Assembly (NCBI GenBank): GCA_002327415.1
Contig: DCVU01000157.1
Coordinates: 1-14,409, forward strand
Length of the DNA stretch: 14,409 bases
From: Smithella sp. UBA2180
GTDB taxonomy: Bacteria; Desulfobacterota; Syntrophia; Syntrophales; Smithellaceae
Direction: 5' to 3'
In this document: one piece after another, positions 6,297 to 13,874 of the stretch
Layout of the letters: every line of letters starts with the position of its first letter
How positions within the stretch are numbered: position 1 is the first letter of the stretch
The notes under the pieces: model-generated
Seen by the model: the letters and a program-made list of their open reading frames with translations, nothing else
Databases searched by the model: none
Told to the model about the DNA's origin: nothing
Program-made: the position numbers and the translations under genes

Positions 6297-7700
6297 CTAT
6301 TTGCCCAGCCAGCAATGCAGACATAATTGGTCTGCCGGAAGTCCTATCGCCGCAATCATATCTTCGATAGCCAGATATTTCAGTGAAGTAACGTTTAAGT
6401 CATGGCGAATCCAATCAATCATTTGTGCATGTTTAGTCGATTGGGGATCAAGATATTCTACCGGATCTTCAATTTCTTTTCCTTCCAAGGCGCGAATTGC
6501 TTTTCGACCCGCTAACTCTCCTGTTGTTCTTGTGGAAGACGCATAAATACAGGGAAACATTAAGGGCGGGCAAGCAGGTCGAATATGAATTTCTTTAGCG
6601 CCATTGTCCCACAATTTCTTGACGGTTAAGTTTTTCAACTGCGTGCCGCGAACGATGGAATCGTCGCAAACAACTATGCGATTGCCTTTAATCACTTCAC
6701 GCACCGCGCACAGCTTCATTGTGGCAACAAGGTCTCTTATTTCCTGTGCAGGCGGCGTATAACTACGACCGTAACCGGGAGTATATTTTACCAGTACCCG
6801 GCGATAGGGAAGGCCCGATCCCATCGCATAGCCGATAGCGTGACCGACACCGGAATCAGGAATACCGGAAACAAGATCAGCCTGGACATTATCGCGTTTT
6901 GCTAAATAGATGCCGCATCTCTCTCTTGTCCCCTCTACGCTAATACCTTCGTAAGTGGATGACGGATAACCGGTATATATCCATAAAAAGGAACAAACTT
7001 TCTTTTCAGCGCCTTCGGGCTTCATCAATTTTATGCCTTTTGGTGTCAGCAATACTATTTCGCCCGGACCCAGGAATTGTATCAACTCATAACCAAGATT
7101 TTCAAAAGAGCTTGCTTCTGTAGCCACAACATAAGATTTACATTTCTGATTTTTATTCATGCCAATAGACAAAGGAAATCGGCCAACTTTATCCCGGGCC
7201 GCATATATTCCATCCGCAGTTAACACCAGCGCGCAAATAGATCCTTCAATCGCACCACGCATGGAAGCAATGCCTTCCACAATATTATTCCCGCGATTAA
7301 TGAGACAGGCGACAATTTCAGCGTTATTTACACCTCCACCGGCCATTTCTCCAAAGGAAGCTCCCTCATTAAGAAGTTCGTTTACCAACTTATCTTTATT
7401 ACTTATCAAACCTGCCGCAGCAACGGCATAAACGCCAAATTTTGAATGAAAAATTAATGGCTGGGGCGTTTCATCGTCAATAGCTCCAATACCAAAATAG
7501 CCTTCCATTTTTTTATAGTCATCAATGAATCGAGATTTGAATTGAGCCTGAGATATACTATGAACGGTTTTGTAAAAGCCCTTTGCTCCCAATACCGCCA
7601 TACCGCCGCTTTCCGTTCCTAAATGCGAATGGTAATCAGTTCCGTAAAAAAGGGTCTGGACACAATTTTCCGATGATACAATTCCAAAAATGCCACCCAT
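6297..7700 (-). CDS. PurF-like amidophosphoribosyltransferase family protein lacking the N-terminal nucleophile Cys
   Basis: 467 aa, the size and fold order of PurF (glutamine PRPP amidotransferase, first step of purine synthesis). The PRPP-binding loop is clear (VVCDDSIVRGTQ, 343-354), preceded by IPDSGVGHAIGYA (280-292). Four cysteines sit where Fe-S type PurF enzymes carry cluster ligands: C236, C384, C460 and C463 (LCLHCWLGK at the end). The N-terminus is MGGIFGIVS instead of Met-Cys-Gly-Ile, so the catalytic Cys of the Ntn glutaminase is replaced by Gly. The usual HRGQE-type motif reads HSHLGTESGG. The start is well fixed by AGGAGA eight bases before the ATG, so this is not a miscalled start; the nearest Cys is C13. 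Last gene of the psd operon, 15 bases after the aminotransferase. Either an ammonia-dependent enzyme or a divergent paralogue with another role. I do not assign purF. Confidence 0.8.
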   Translation of the reverse strand: MGGIFGIVSSENCVQTLFYGTDYHSHLGTESGGMAVLGAKGFYKTVHSISQAQFKSRFIDDYKKMEGYFGIGAIDDETPQPLIFHSKFGVYAVAAAGLISNKDKLVNELLNEGASFGEMAGGGVNNAEIVACLINRGNNIVEGIASMRGAIEGSICALVLTADGIYAARDKVGRFPLSIGMNKNQKCKSYVVATEASSFENLGYELIQFLGPGEIVLLTPKGIKLMKPEGAEKKVCSFLWIYTGYPSSTYEGISVEGTRERCGIYLAKRDNVQADLVSGIPDSGVGHAIGYAMGSGLPYRRVLVKYTPGYGRSYTPPAQEIRDLVATMKLCAVREVIKGNRIVVCDDSIVRGTQLKNLTVKKLWDNGAKEIHIRPACPPLMFPCIYASSTRTTGELAGRKAIRALEGKEIEDPVEYLDPQSTKHAQMIDWIRHDLNVTSLKYLAIEDMIAAIGLPADQLCLHCWLGK

Positions 7701-7715
7701 TAATTTTCTCTCCTG

Positions 7716-8909
7716 TTATTCTAATTTAGAAACAGCATCCTTAATCCGCTTTACCCCTTCTTCAATGTTTTTCAGGGAAGTAGCATAAGATAAGCGTATA
7801 TGATCATCACTGCCAAATGCTACTCCGGGAACAGCGGCCACGTTAGCTTCGTCAAGCAGGTAATCAATTAATTCTGTGGAATTTGTTATTTTTCTCCCTT
7901 TGTAAGAACGTCCATAAATATTGGACACATTAGGAAAAACATAAAATGCACCTTCAGGAGAAAAACAGTTTACGCCGGGAATTTGTTCGAGAGCGTCAAC
8001 AATATAATCCTTTCGCCTTTGAAATTCGCTCACCATTTTATCGACAATATTTTGATCTCCGGAAAGCGCTTCCACTGCCGCTTTCTGCGCAATGGATGCC
8101 GGATTGGAAGTGTTTTGGCTCTGGATCTTATTTATTGCCGCCACTATCTCTTCCGGGCCGGCAGCATAACCTATGCGCCAGCCGGTCATAGCATAAGTTT
8201 TGGATACGCCATTAACTACTATTGTCCTGTCCTTCAATTTTGGTTCGCAGGCGGCTATATTAATAAAAGGAAAGTTAGCATAAAATATCTTTTCGTAAAT
8301 ATCATCCGAAATAATAAATATATCCTTATCCAGCAAAACTGCAGCAATCGCTTTTAGTTCTTCCTGTGAATAAGCCGCCCCGGTAGGATTGGAAGGGCTG
8401 TTAATAATTATGGCGCGGGTATGTTTGGTTAGAGCGGCCTTTAACTGCTCAGGCTTCATTTTAAAGCCGTCTTTTTCCTGCGTGTTAATAATTACCGGCC
8501 GGCCTCCGGCCAAAACTACAATATCAGGATAAGAAACCCAGTAGGGAGCAGGAATAATGACTTCGTCACCGGCATCAAAAAGAACTTGCGCCAAATTATA
8601 TAATGTATGTTTCGCTCCGCAGGAAACAACTATTTGCGAACGTTTATATTCAAGATCATTGTCGCGTTTAAACTTAGCCGCAATAGCGTCTTTTAGTTCA
8701 TCAGTGCCTCCGACCGGAGTGTATTTGGTAAAACCTTCCTCAATGGCTTTTATTGCCGCATTTTTAATATTAACCGGTGTATCAAAATCAGGTTCACCAG
8801 CAGCAAAGCCGATCACATCTCTTCCCTGCGCTCTCAATGCGTTGGCTTTTGCAGTAATGGCTAAAGTTTCTGATGGCTTAATTTTCTCTACCCGAGACGA
8901 TAATCGCAC
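7716..8909 (-). CDS. PLP-dependent aspartate-type aminotransferase (class I/II, subgroup Ib)
   Basis: Transfers an amino group between amino and keto acids, most likely aspartate/2-oxoglutarate. 397 aa, typical of fold-type I enzymes. Visible residues: N174 in SPSNPTG, D202 and Y205 in SDDIYEK, the PLP lysine K237 in NGVSKTYAMTGWRIGY, R245, and R372 in HIRLSYA for the substrate carboxylate. The N-terminal IKPSETLAIT and FAAGEPDFDTP are typical of bacterial Ib aspartate aminotransferases, some of which also accept prephenate or aromatic acids; specificity cannot be read from sequence. It starts with GTG, supported by AGGAGT six bases upstream. The coaD stop lies three bases before its start, so it is co-transcribed with coaD and the PurF-like gene. 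Confidence 0.93.
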   Translation of the reverse strand: MRLSSRVEKIKPSETLAITAKANALRAQGRDVIGFAAGEPDFDTPVNIKNAAIKAIEEGFTKYTPVGGTDELKDAIAAKFKRDNDLEYKRSQIVVSCGAKHTLYNLAQVLFDAGDEVIIPAPYWVSYPDIVVLAGGRPVIINTQEKDGFKMKPEQLKAALTKHTRAIIINSPSNPTGAAYSQEELKAIAAVLLDKDIFIISDDIYEKIFYANFPFINIAACEPKLKDRTIVVNGVSKTYAMTGWRIGYAAGPEEIVAAINKIQSQNTSNPASIAQKAAVEALSGDQNIVDKMVSEFQRRKDYIVDALEQIPGVNCFSPEGAFYVFPNVSNIYGRSYKGRKITNSTELIDYLLDEANVAAVPGVAFGSDDHIRLSYATSLKNIEEGVKRIKDAVSKLE

Positions 8910-8912
8910 AAA

Positions 8913-9428
8913 TTACTCCTTGCTTTTATTAATATTGAATTTATCTATAAGCTTTTGATTAACATTATCCGGCACCAGACCTTTCACCGAACCACCCAAA
9001 CTCACCACTTCTTTGATTAATCTGGAGCTTGTGTAAAACCATTTAAAACCACTCATAAGAAAAACGGTTTCAATTTTTCTTGTTTGCCGGCGGTTCATCA
9101 GTGTCATCTGAAATTCATATTCAAAATCAGAAAGAGCGCGCATTCCGCGCAATATTATGCTGGTGCCGGAAATTTTCAAATAATCAACGAGCAATCCGGC
9201 ATAGCAATCTACCCTGACTCCTTTAGTCTCATTGAATATTTCCCGAATCATTTCCATTCTTTCTTCTACCGTGAACAGATAAGTTTTATTAGGATTGTAA
9301 GCAATGAGAATGATTATCTCATCAAAAATATTCAGCCCTCTTTTAATAAGATCCACATGGCCATTAGTCATCGGGTCAAATGAACCTGGATATATTGCAA
9401 TTCTGTTCGCTGAATTTTCTTGTGTCAT
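8913..9428 (-). CDS. coaD: phosphopantetheine adenylyltransferase
   Basis: Penultimate step of coenzyme A synthesis: ATP plus 4'-phosphopantetheine gives dephospho-CoA; cytoplasmic hexamer in known cases. 171 aa, a few residues longer than usual because of an N-terminal MTQENSANR and a short C-terminal tail. The nucleotidyltransferase motif TNGH is present after YPGSFDPM. LRGMRALSDFEYEFQM is the hallmark central motif, and the second nucleotide motif reads YTSSRLIKEV. The ATG overlaps the rsmD stop by four bases (ATGA) and is preceded by GGAGAAG within rsmD, so translation is coupled. The rsmD-coaD pairing is common in bacteria and supports both calls. Confidence 0.96.
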   Translation of the reverse strand: MTQENSANRIAIYPGSFDPMTNGHVDLIKRGLNIFDEIIILIAYNPNKTYLFTVEERMEMIREIFNETKGVRVDCYAGLLVDYLKISGTSIILRGMRALSDFEYEFQMTLMNRRQTRKIETVFLMSGFKWFYTSSRLIKEVVSLGGSVKGLVPDNVNQKLIDKFNINKSKE

Positions 9429-9982
9429 TTCTTCTCCATTTTCAAAAAAGTTAAGGTGTTTTCGCCATATTTTCTCTGATCTGTTTGATAAATATTATTA
9501 TTTACAGGCTCAGTAAAATTTTCTTTTATCGAATGTTGAATTACAACTAAACCATCTTTATGGAGAACCTGATGTTTGCTTAAAGCCTTAAGCGTTACGC
9601 CTGTTAAATCCCGGTTATAGGGTGGATCGGCAAAGATGATGTCAAACTCACATTTTTTTCTAAAAAGATCACGCAGACCGAACTCGATATCCTTATCAAT
9701 TATTCGGTAATTTCTACCAAGACAGCATGTTTGGATATTTTTTTTAATAACTTCAACTAGATTTTTATTCTTTTCTACAAAACAAATATCTTGAGCTCCG
9801 CGACTGGCAGCTTCCAAACCGACACTTCCTGATCCGGCGAAAAGATCAAGAAATGTTTTGCCCTGCAAAGTACCCAATAGATTAAAAAGAGCTTCACGTA
9901 AAAAATCAGAAGTAGGCCTTTCCTTTGATCTTGAAGGGAAACTTAATGTTCTCCCCCTGGCCTCGCCTCCTGTAATTCGCAT
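9425..9982 (-). CDS. rsmD: 16S rRNA (guanine(966)-N2)-methyltransferase RsmD
   Basis: SAM-dependent enzyme that methylates N2 of G966 of 16S rRNA during small-subunit assembly. 185 aa, normal length. The start MRITGGEARGRTL and RPTSDFLREALFN are typical of the family. SAM motif I is FLDLFAGSGSVGLEAASRGA (44-63) with the acidic E70 in FVEKNK after it. The catalytic NPPY-type motif reads ADPPYN, as is usual for RsmD. Its stop overlaps the coaD start. A 42-base gap separates it from pssA upstream, and the ribosome site is weak (A-rich, no clear GGAG). A separate internal promoter is not visible. Confidence 0.95.
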   Translation of the reverse strand: MRITGGEARGRTLSFPSRSKERPTSDFLREALFNLLGTLQGKTFLDLFAGSGSVGLEAASRGAQDICFVEKNKNLVEVIKKNIQTCCLGRNYRIIDKDIEFGLRDLFRKKCEFDIIFADPPYNRDLTGVTLKALSKHQVLHKDGLVVIQHSIKENFTEPVNNNIYQTDQRKYGENTLTFLKMEKK

Positions 9983-10025
9983 AATTTTTCAAATGAATTA
10001 TTTCTTTTTTCTTATCTTGTTTCGA

Positions 10026-10790
10026 TTACTGAATATTCTCTTTCTTTTCTTTAGTTTTTTTAATGAATTTCACTACCCACCAAATGGGACCGGAAAGAGC
10101 ATATCCTAATATCAACACAAAAAACATCAATTCCGGTTCTGCTACTATGATAATTGATAAAACGACCAACCCAAAAAATATCATGAATGGTTTCCGCACA
10201 AGGAGCTTCATATCTTTGAAGCTGTAATATTTGATACTGCTGACCATCAAAAGCGACAAGATAATGACAAATACCATTATAAAAATATTATGGAATTTCC
10301 CTTCCACTCCGACATAATCGCTATTGAAGAAAATTACGGTGGTGGCTATAACCGAAGCCGCTGCCGGAATGGGCAGGCCGTTAAATACGCTGCTTTCAAT
10401 TATACCTATTTGGATGTTGTATCGGGCTAATCTGAGCGCGCCGCAGAGAACAAACAGAAAGGCGACAATCCATCCCCATTTGCCGTAAATAGACGTGGCC
10501 CAGCAATAAGCTAAAAGAGACGGCGCAATACCAAAAGCTATCACATCGGCCAGGGAATCATATTCTGCGCCGAATTTAGAAGTTGTATTGGTAAGGCGGG
10601 CAATCCGGCCATCCAATCCATCAAAAACAACGGCAAACAAAATAGCAATAGACGCAGGCACGAAATGTTCTTTAAAAGAAGCAATAATAGAATAAAATCC
10701 GCAAAATAAGCTGGCCGAGGTGAAAAGATTCGGCAGTATATAAATACCTTTTTTCATCCGCATTTTGCGGGGTGAAATTTCCGTATTCAT
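10026..10790 (-). CDS. pssA: CDP-diacylglycerol--serine O-phosphatidyltransferase, membrane type
   Basis: Makes phosphatidylserine from CDP-diacylglycerol and serine in the inner membrane; the product is the substrate of the adjacent Psd. 254 aa with several hydrophobic helices. The CDP-alcohol phosphotransferase signature is complete: D57-G-L-D60-G61, A64-R65, G74, D78 and D82 (in FDGLDGRIARL then GAEYDSLAD). The N-terminus IYILPNLFTSASLFCGF is typical of the Bacillus-like type II enzyme, not the E. coli PLD-like PssA. The start overlaps the psd stop by four bases (ATGA). The last residues are lysine-rich (KKTKEKKENIQ). The pairing with Psd makes phosphatidylserine the likely product rather than another CDP-alcohol lipid. 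Confidence 0.95.
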   Translation of the reverse strand: MNTEISPRKMRMKKGIYILPNLFTSASLFCGFYSIIASFKEHFVPASIAILFAVVFDGLDGRIARLTNTTSKFGAEYDSLADVIAFGIAPSLLAYCWATSIYGKWGWIVAFLFVLCGALRLARYNIQIGIIESSVFNGLPIPAAASVIATTVIFFNSDYVGVEGKFHNIFIMVFVIILSLLMVSSIKYYSFKDMKLLVRKPFMIFFGLVVLSIIIVAEPELMFFVLILGYALSGPIWWVVKFIKKTKEKKENIQ

Positions 10791-11428
10791 GACAAATATC
10801 CTAGAACTGTTTCGCCTGCTTTAACCTTGTCTCTCAATTTTACTGAAATTCGAGAATCTTCGGGCAAGTAAACATCAACCCTTGAACCGAAACGAATTAA
10901 GCCTATTCGCTCTCCTTTTTTAACAGTTGTCCCTGCGTTGACCCAGCAGACGATCCGGCGTGCAATTAGACCGGCTATCTGCACCATCCATAAAGAACGT
11001 CCGTCTTCGGTACGAATCATAATTTCATTGCGTTCATTGTCGAGCGAAGCCTTATCTAAATTAGCAGAAAAGAATTTTCCCTCATGATAATTAATGGCTT
11101 CAATTTCACCCGCGTAAGGAGCACGATTGACATGGACATTAAAAACATTCATGAAAATACTAACTTTTTTAAATTTTCCGGAAATGGTCCCATCTATTTC
11201 GACATCTTCTATTTTGATTATTCTGCCATCGGCAGGAGAAATTAATACTTTTTCCTCTTCTTGAAAATATCTCTCCGGATTGCGGAAAAACCAGATAATA
11301 AAAAATGTAAAAAATGCAAATAAAATTGTCAGCCAGCCAATACCGAAAAATGCAATAAATACAGTAGTGACCAGAGACAAAACGATAAAAGGATAACCAC
11401 CACGGGCAATTACACTATCATGTTTCAT
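10787..11428 (-). CDS. psd: phosphatidylserine decarboxylase proenzyme, short (PSD-A) form
   Basis: Decarboxylates phosphatidylserine to phosphatidylethanolamine using a self-made pyruvoyl group. 213 aa, the short form found in Desulfobacterota, Bacteroidetes and others. Two N-terminal hydrophobic segments (about 12-30 and 33-48) anchor it. Catalytic D67 (SPADGR) and H99 (NVHVNRAPYAG) are present. Self-cleavage is expected between G181 and S182 in LIRFGSRVDVYLP, which would leave a 32-residue alpha chain. First gene of the six-gene minus-strand operon and translationally coupled to pssA. Only a weak ribosome site (AAGA) precedes the ATG at 11428. A candidate promoter lies about 100 bases upstream. 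Confidence 0.95.
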   Translation of the reverse strand: MKHDSVIARGGYPFIVLSLVTTVFIAFFGIGWLTILFAFFTFFIIWFFRNPERYFQEEEKVLISPADGRIIKIEDVEIDGTISGKFKKVSIFMNVFNVHVNRAPYAGEIEAINYHEGKFFSANLDKASLDNERNEIMIRTEDGRSLWMVQIAGLIARRIVCWVNAGTTVKKGERIGLIRFGSRVDVYLPEDSRISVKLRDKVKAGETVLGYLS

Positions 11429-11503
11429 AAAGCATTTATCTTTTCTTAATTAACTGATTGCATTTAACATGATACCGAGGCAGCAAATATCAGATTTCGC
11501 TAT

Positions 11504-11533
11504 AAACGGCTCAGTATTAAATGAGCGTTTTTT
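11504..11533 (+). terminator. hairpin plus T run in the divergent region (orphan terminator candidate)
   Basis: AAAC (11504-11507), a bulged G, then GCTCA (11509-11513) pair with TGAGC (11522-11526) and GTTT (11527-11530); six Ts run at 11528-11533. The form is that of a rho-independent terminator on the plus strand, yet no plus-strand gene lies before it. On the minus strand the hairpin would sit at the very start of the psd transcript. Confidence 0.45.
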
Positions 11534-11560
11534 GTTATATCAATTGAGTGCTCTTGTCAA
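11534..11560 (-). promoter_or_regulatory. candidate sigma70 promoter of the psd operon
   Basis: Minus strand: a perfect -35 TTGACA (11560 to 11555) and -10 TATAAC (11539 to 11534). The spacer is only 15 bases, shorter than ideal. Transcription would start near 11527, giving a leader of about 100 bases before psd. Confidence 0.5.
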
Positions 11561-11598
11561 TAAATCTTTATACAAAAACAAATCAGAACAGCTATTTG

Positions 11599-11627
11599 TT
11601 GACTTTTGCATACACTACCTATATTTT
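11599..11627 (+). promoter_or_regulatory. candidate sigma70 promoter of the transglutaminase-ABC operon
   Basis: TTGACT (11599-11604), a 17-base spacer and TATTTT (11622-11627). Transcription would start near 11634. This argues against the GTG at 11548 as the start of the transglutaminase gene. Confidence 0.5.
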
Positions 11628-11679
11628 ATGCAGCAATTGTTATTCTAAATCAATGCTCTATCTTCGCTGGCTATTGTCT

Positions 11680-13143
11680 ATGCAAAAAATAAAATGGGAT
11701 ATAATCTGGGGTATATTCATTACTTTTGCTTTCTTCATCCTGCTATTTATTCGCCTTCAATTTTTTCAGAAAAATCCGGATTCAGTCTCGACTATTCAAA
11801 TTATAAAGTCACAGAAGTCTCAAGATACATGGATGAATATCTATCAAAACGGCAAAAAAATTGGTTTTGTTCACCGGATTTTTGCCAATCTGGAAAAAAA
11901 ATCCCACTATAATGAAACTGTCTTTATGAAGATCAACACCATGGGAGTAGCGCAGACTCTCAATATTTTGACCGAGGGCGATTTGAACCACGACATGACT
12001 CTTTCCTCATTTAACTTTAATTTGAACTCCAACCTGTTTCGCTTTAATGCTCATGGTCACGTGGTCAAAAATAAACTGATCCTGTTCACCGGCTTGCCTG
12101 GTGCGCAAGAAAAAAGCGAAATTCCGCTCAAAGATATTCCCCATATCAGCGGCAGTATTTATGACGCCGCGTTTTGTGCTGATTTAGACAAAAATGTAAC
12201 CCGTAGTTTCAGCATTTTTGACCCTTCTACATTGTCAATACGATCGATTAAAGTTACCAGAGATGCCGATGAAATTATTCTCATTATGGGAAAACGAATC
12301 TTAACAAAAAAATATTGCGCCGACTTCACGGGGGCAAAAAACTGCGCCTGGCTGAATAAAGATGGCGATCTCGTAAAAGAAACAGGCATCCTCGGCCTCT
12401 CTATGGAAAAGGTAAGTCCGCAAAAAGCCCAAGAAGGAATAGCTGATCAAGGGAGCGTTGATTTTACGCAAATTTCTTCCATCCCTTCCAATGTCGAAAT
12501 TACTGAACCGGAAAAGCTCAGCAAAATTAAAATCAAAATCGACGGTATTAGCGACGCGTTATCCCTTGATAGTGACAGACAAAACTTTCATCATAACATT
12601 CTAACCATCACCAAAGAAAACCTGTTATCGTCGTCAACAAATAATAATCTTATTAAACAAATTGCCATCATTTTTTTGAAACCCGCACCGTTTATACAAT
12701 CCGATCATCCGCAAATAAAAGCGCAGGTGGAAAAAATCATCAAGCCTACTGATACTGACGAGCAGAAAGCGAGAAAAATAATAAACTGGGTTTACAGGAA
12801 TATTGAGAAAAAACCGGTCTTGTCGGTGCCCAACGCGCTGGAAGTCTTAAAAAATAAAGTCGGCGATTGTAACGAGCACTCCGTGCTGACAGTCGCCCTG
12901 CTTCGTGCTGCCGGCATTCCGGCGCAAATGGAAGCGGGCCTGGTTTATCTCCATGGCCGGTTTTACTGGCATGCGTGGAACGTTTTTTACCTGGGAAAAT
13001 GGATCACTGCCGATGCCGTTTTCAATCAAATTCCAGCCGATGTGACCCACATCAGACTTGTTCGCGGCGATAACGGTGAACAACTTAACTTAATGGGTGT
13101 AATGGGCAAAATTAAACTGGAGGTACTGGAGCAAACTAAATGA
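11680..13143 (+). CDS. membrane-anchored transglutaminase-like cysteine protease domain protein
   Basis: 487 aa from the ATG at 11680. A basic start (MQKIKW) is followed by one hydrophobic helix (about 8-25), so the rest probably faces the periplasm. Residues about 45-330 are mixed beta-type sequence with no domain I can name; they begin WMNIYQNGKKIGFVHRIF. The C-terminal transglutaminase-like domain has an intact triad: C397 in VGDCNEHS, H431 in YWHAWNVF and D445 in TADAVF. In bacteria this fold usually acts as a protease or peptide-modifying enzyme, so cross-linking should not be assumed. The stop overlaps the ABC ATPase start (ATGA), tying it to transport. The frame is open to a GTG at 11548 and another ATG lies at 11653; none has a good ribosome site. 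I prefer 11680 because it starts just before the membrane segment. Confidence 0.85.
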   Translation: MQKIKWDIIWGIFITFAFFILLFIRLQFFQKNPDSVSTIQIIKSQKSQDTWMNIYQNGKKIGFVHRIFANLEKKSHYNETVFMKINTMGVAQTLNILTEGDLNHDMTLSSFNFNLNSNLFRFNAHGHVVKNKLILFTGLPGAQEKSEIPLKDIPHISGSIYDAAFCADLDKNVTRSFSIFDPSTLSIRSIKVTRDADEIILIMGKRILTKKYCADFTGAKNCAWLNKDGDLVKETGILGLSMEKVSPQKAQEGIADQGSVDFTQISSIPSNVEITEPEKLSKIKIKIDGISDALSLDSDRQNFHHNILTITKENLLSSSTNNNLIKQIAIIFLKPAPFIQSDHPQIKAQVEKIIKPTDTDEQKARKIINWVYRNIEKKPVLSVPNALEVLKNKVGDCNEHSVLTVALLRAAGIPAQMEAGLVYLHGRFYWHAWNVFYLGKWITADAVFNQIPADVTHIRLVRGDNGEQLNLMGVMGKIKLEVLEQTK

Positions 13144-13874
13144 TTAAATTACACGAACTAACCAAAGATTACGGTACTACTATAGCGGTAAACAAGCTCA
13201 GCTTAAATGTTGCCGCCGGCGAAATTTATGGTTTTATCGGTCCCAACGGCGCCGGTAAAACTACGACCATTCGCCTGATGGGCGGCATTCTTGCGCCTAC
13301 ATCCGGTAATATTATCATCGGCGGATTGGATATGGCCCAAAAACCGGTTGATGGGAAAAAAATGATCGGTTTTGTACCCGACAGGCCTTTTCTTTACGAA
13401 AAGCTTACAGGGATGGAGTTCCTGCGTTTTTCGGCTGATCTATATGATGTTAAACGCGAAACTTTTTTACAAAAAGCCCAAAATCTCTTGCAGCAATTTG
13501 CCCTCTGGGACTGGGCTGATGAGCTGATCGAAGCTTACTCACACGGTATGAAGCAAAGACTCATCATTGCTTCCGCTCTGCTGCATGACCCCAGAATATT
13601 GATTATTGATGAACCGATGGTCGGCCTTGATCCTGCAGCCGTGCACATGGTTAAGAATATTCTAAACGAACTGGCCGCCAATCAAACGACTATCTTTATT
13701 TCCACACACACTTTAAGTATAGCAGAGGACTTGTGCCATCGAATCGGTTTAATTCACAAGGGCACACTATTGGCGCAGGGAACCCTTGATCAATTGAAGC
13801 ATATTGCAAATCTTGGCGAAGCCAGACTCGAAGAAGTTTTTCTAACCATAATAAAAGAAAATACTTTTATATGA
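13140..13874 (+). CDS. ABC transporter ATP-binding protein (ABC-2/CcmA type)
   Basis: Cytoplasmic ATPase of an ABC-2 type transporter, 244 aa. Walker A GPNGAGKTT (34-42), signature YSHGMKQRL (133-141), Walker B ILIIDEP (153-159, catalytic E158) and switch H190 in STHTLS are all present, so it should hydrolyse ATP. The Q-loop region reads FVPDRPFLYEKLTG, with Asp where Gln is textbook; such replacement is common in this subfamily. It lies between the transglutaminase-like gene and the permease gene, overlapping both by four bases, and GGAGGT sits 18 bases before the ATG inside the upstream gene. Substrate cannot be read from sequence; export rather than uptake is expected because no binding-protein gene is seen. 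Confidence 0.93.
   Translation: MIKLHELTKDYGTTIAVNKLSLNVAAGEIYGFIGPNGAGKTTTIRLMGGILAPTSGNIIIGGLDMAQKPVDGKKMIGFVPDRPFLYEKLTGMEFLRFSADLYDVKRETFLQKAQNLLQQFALWDWADELIEAYSHGMKQRLIIASALLHDPRILIIDEPMVGLDPAAVHMVKNILNELAANQTTIFISTHTLSIAEDLCHRIGLIHKGTLLAQGTLDQLKHIANLGEARLEEVFLTIIKENTFI

Noticed and set aside
13378..13400. Loss of the Q-loop glutamine as a sign of a dead ABC ATPase
   Set aside because: Walker A, Walker B Glu, signature and His switch are all intact, and Asp or Glu after VP is frequent in this ABC-2 ATPase subfamily.
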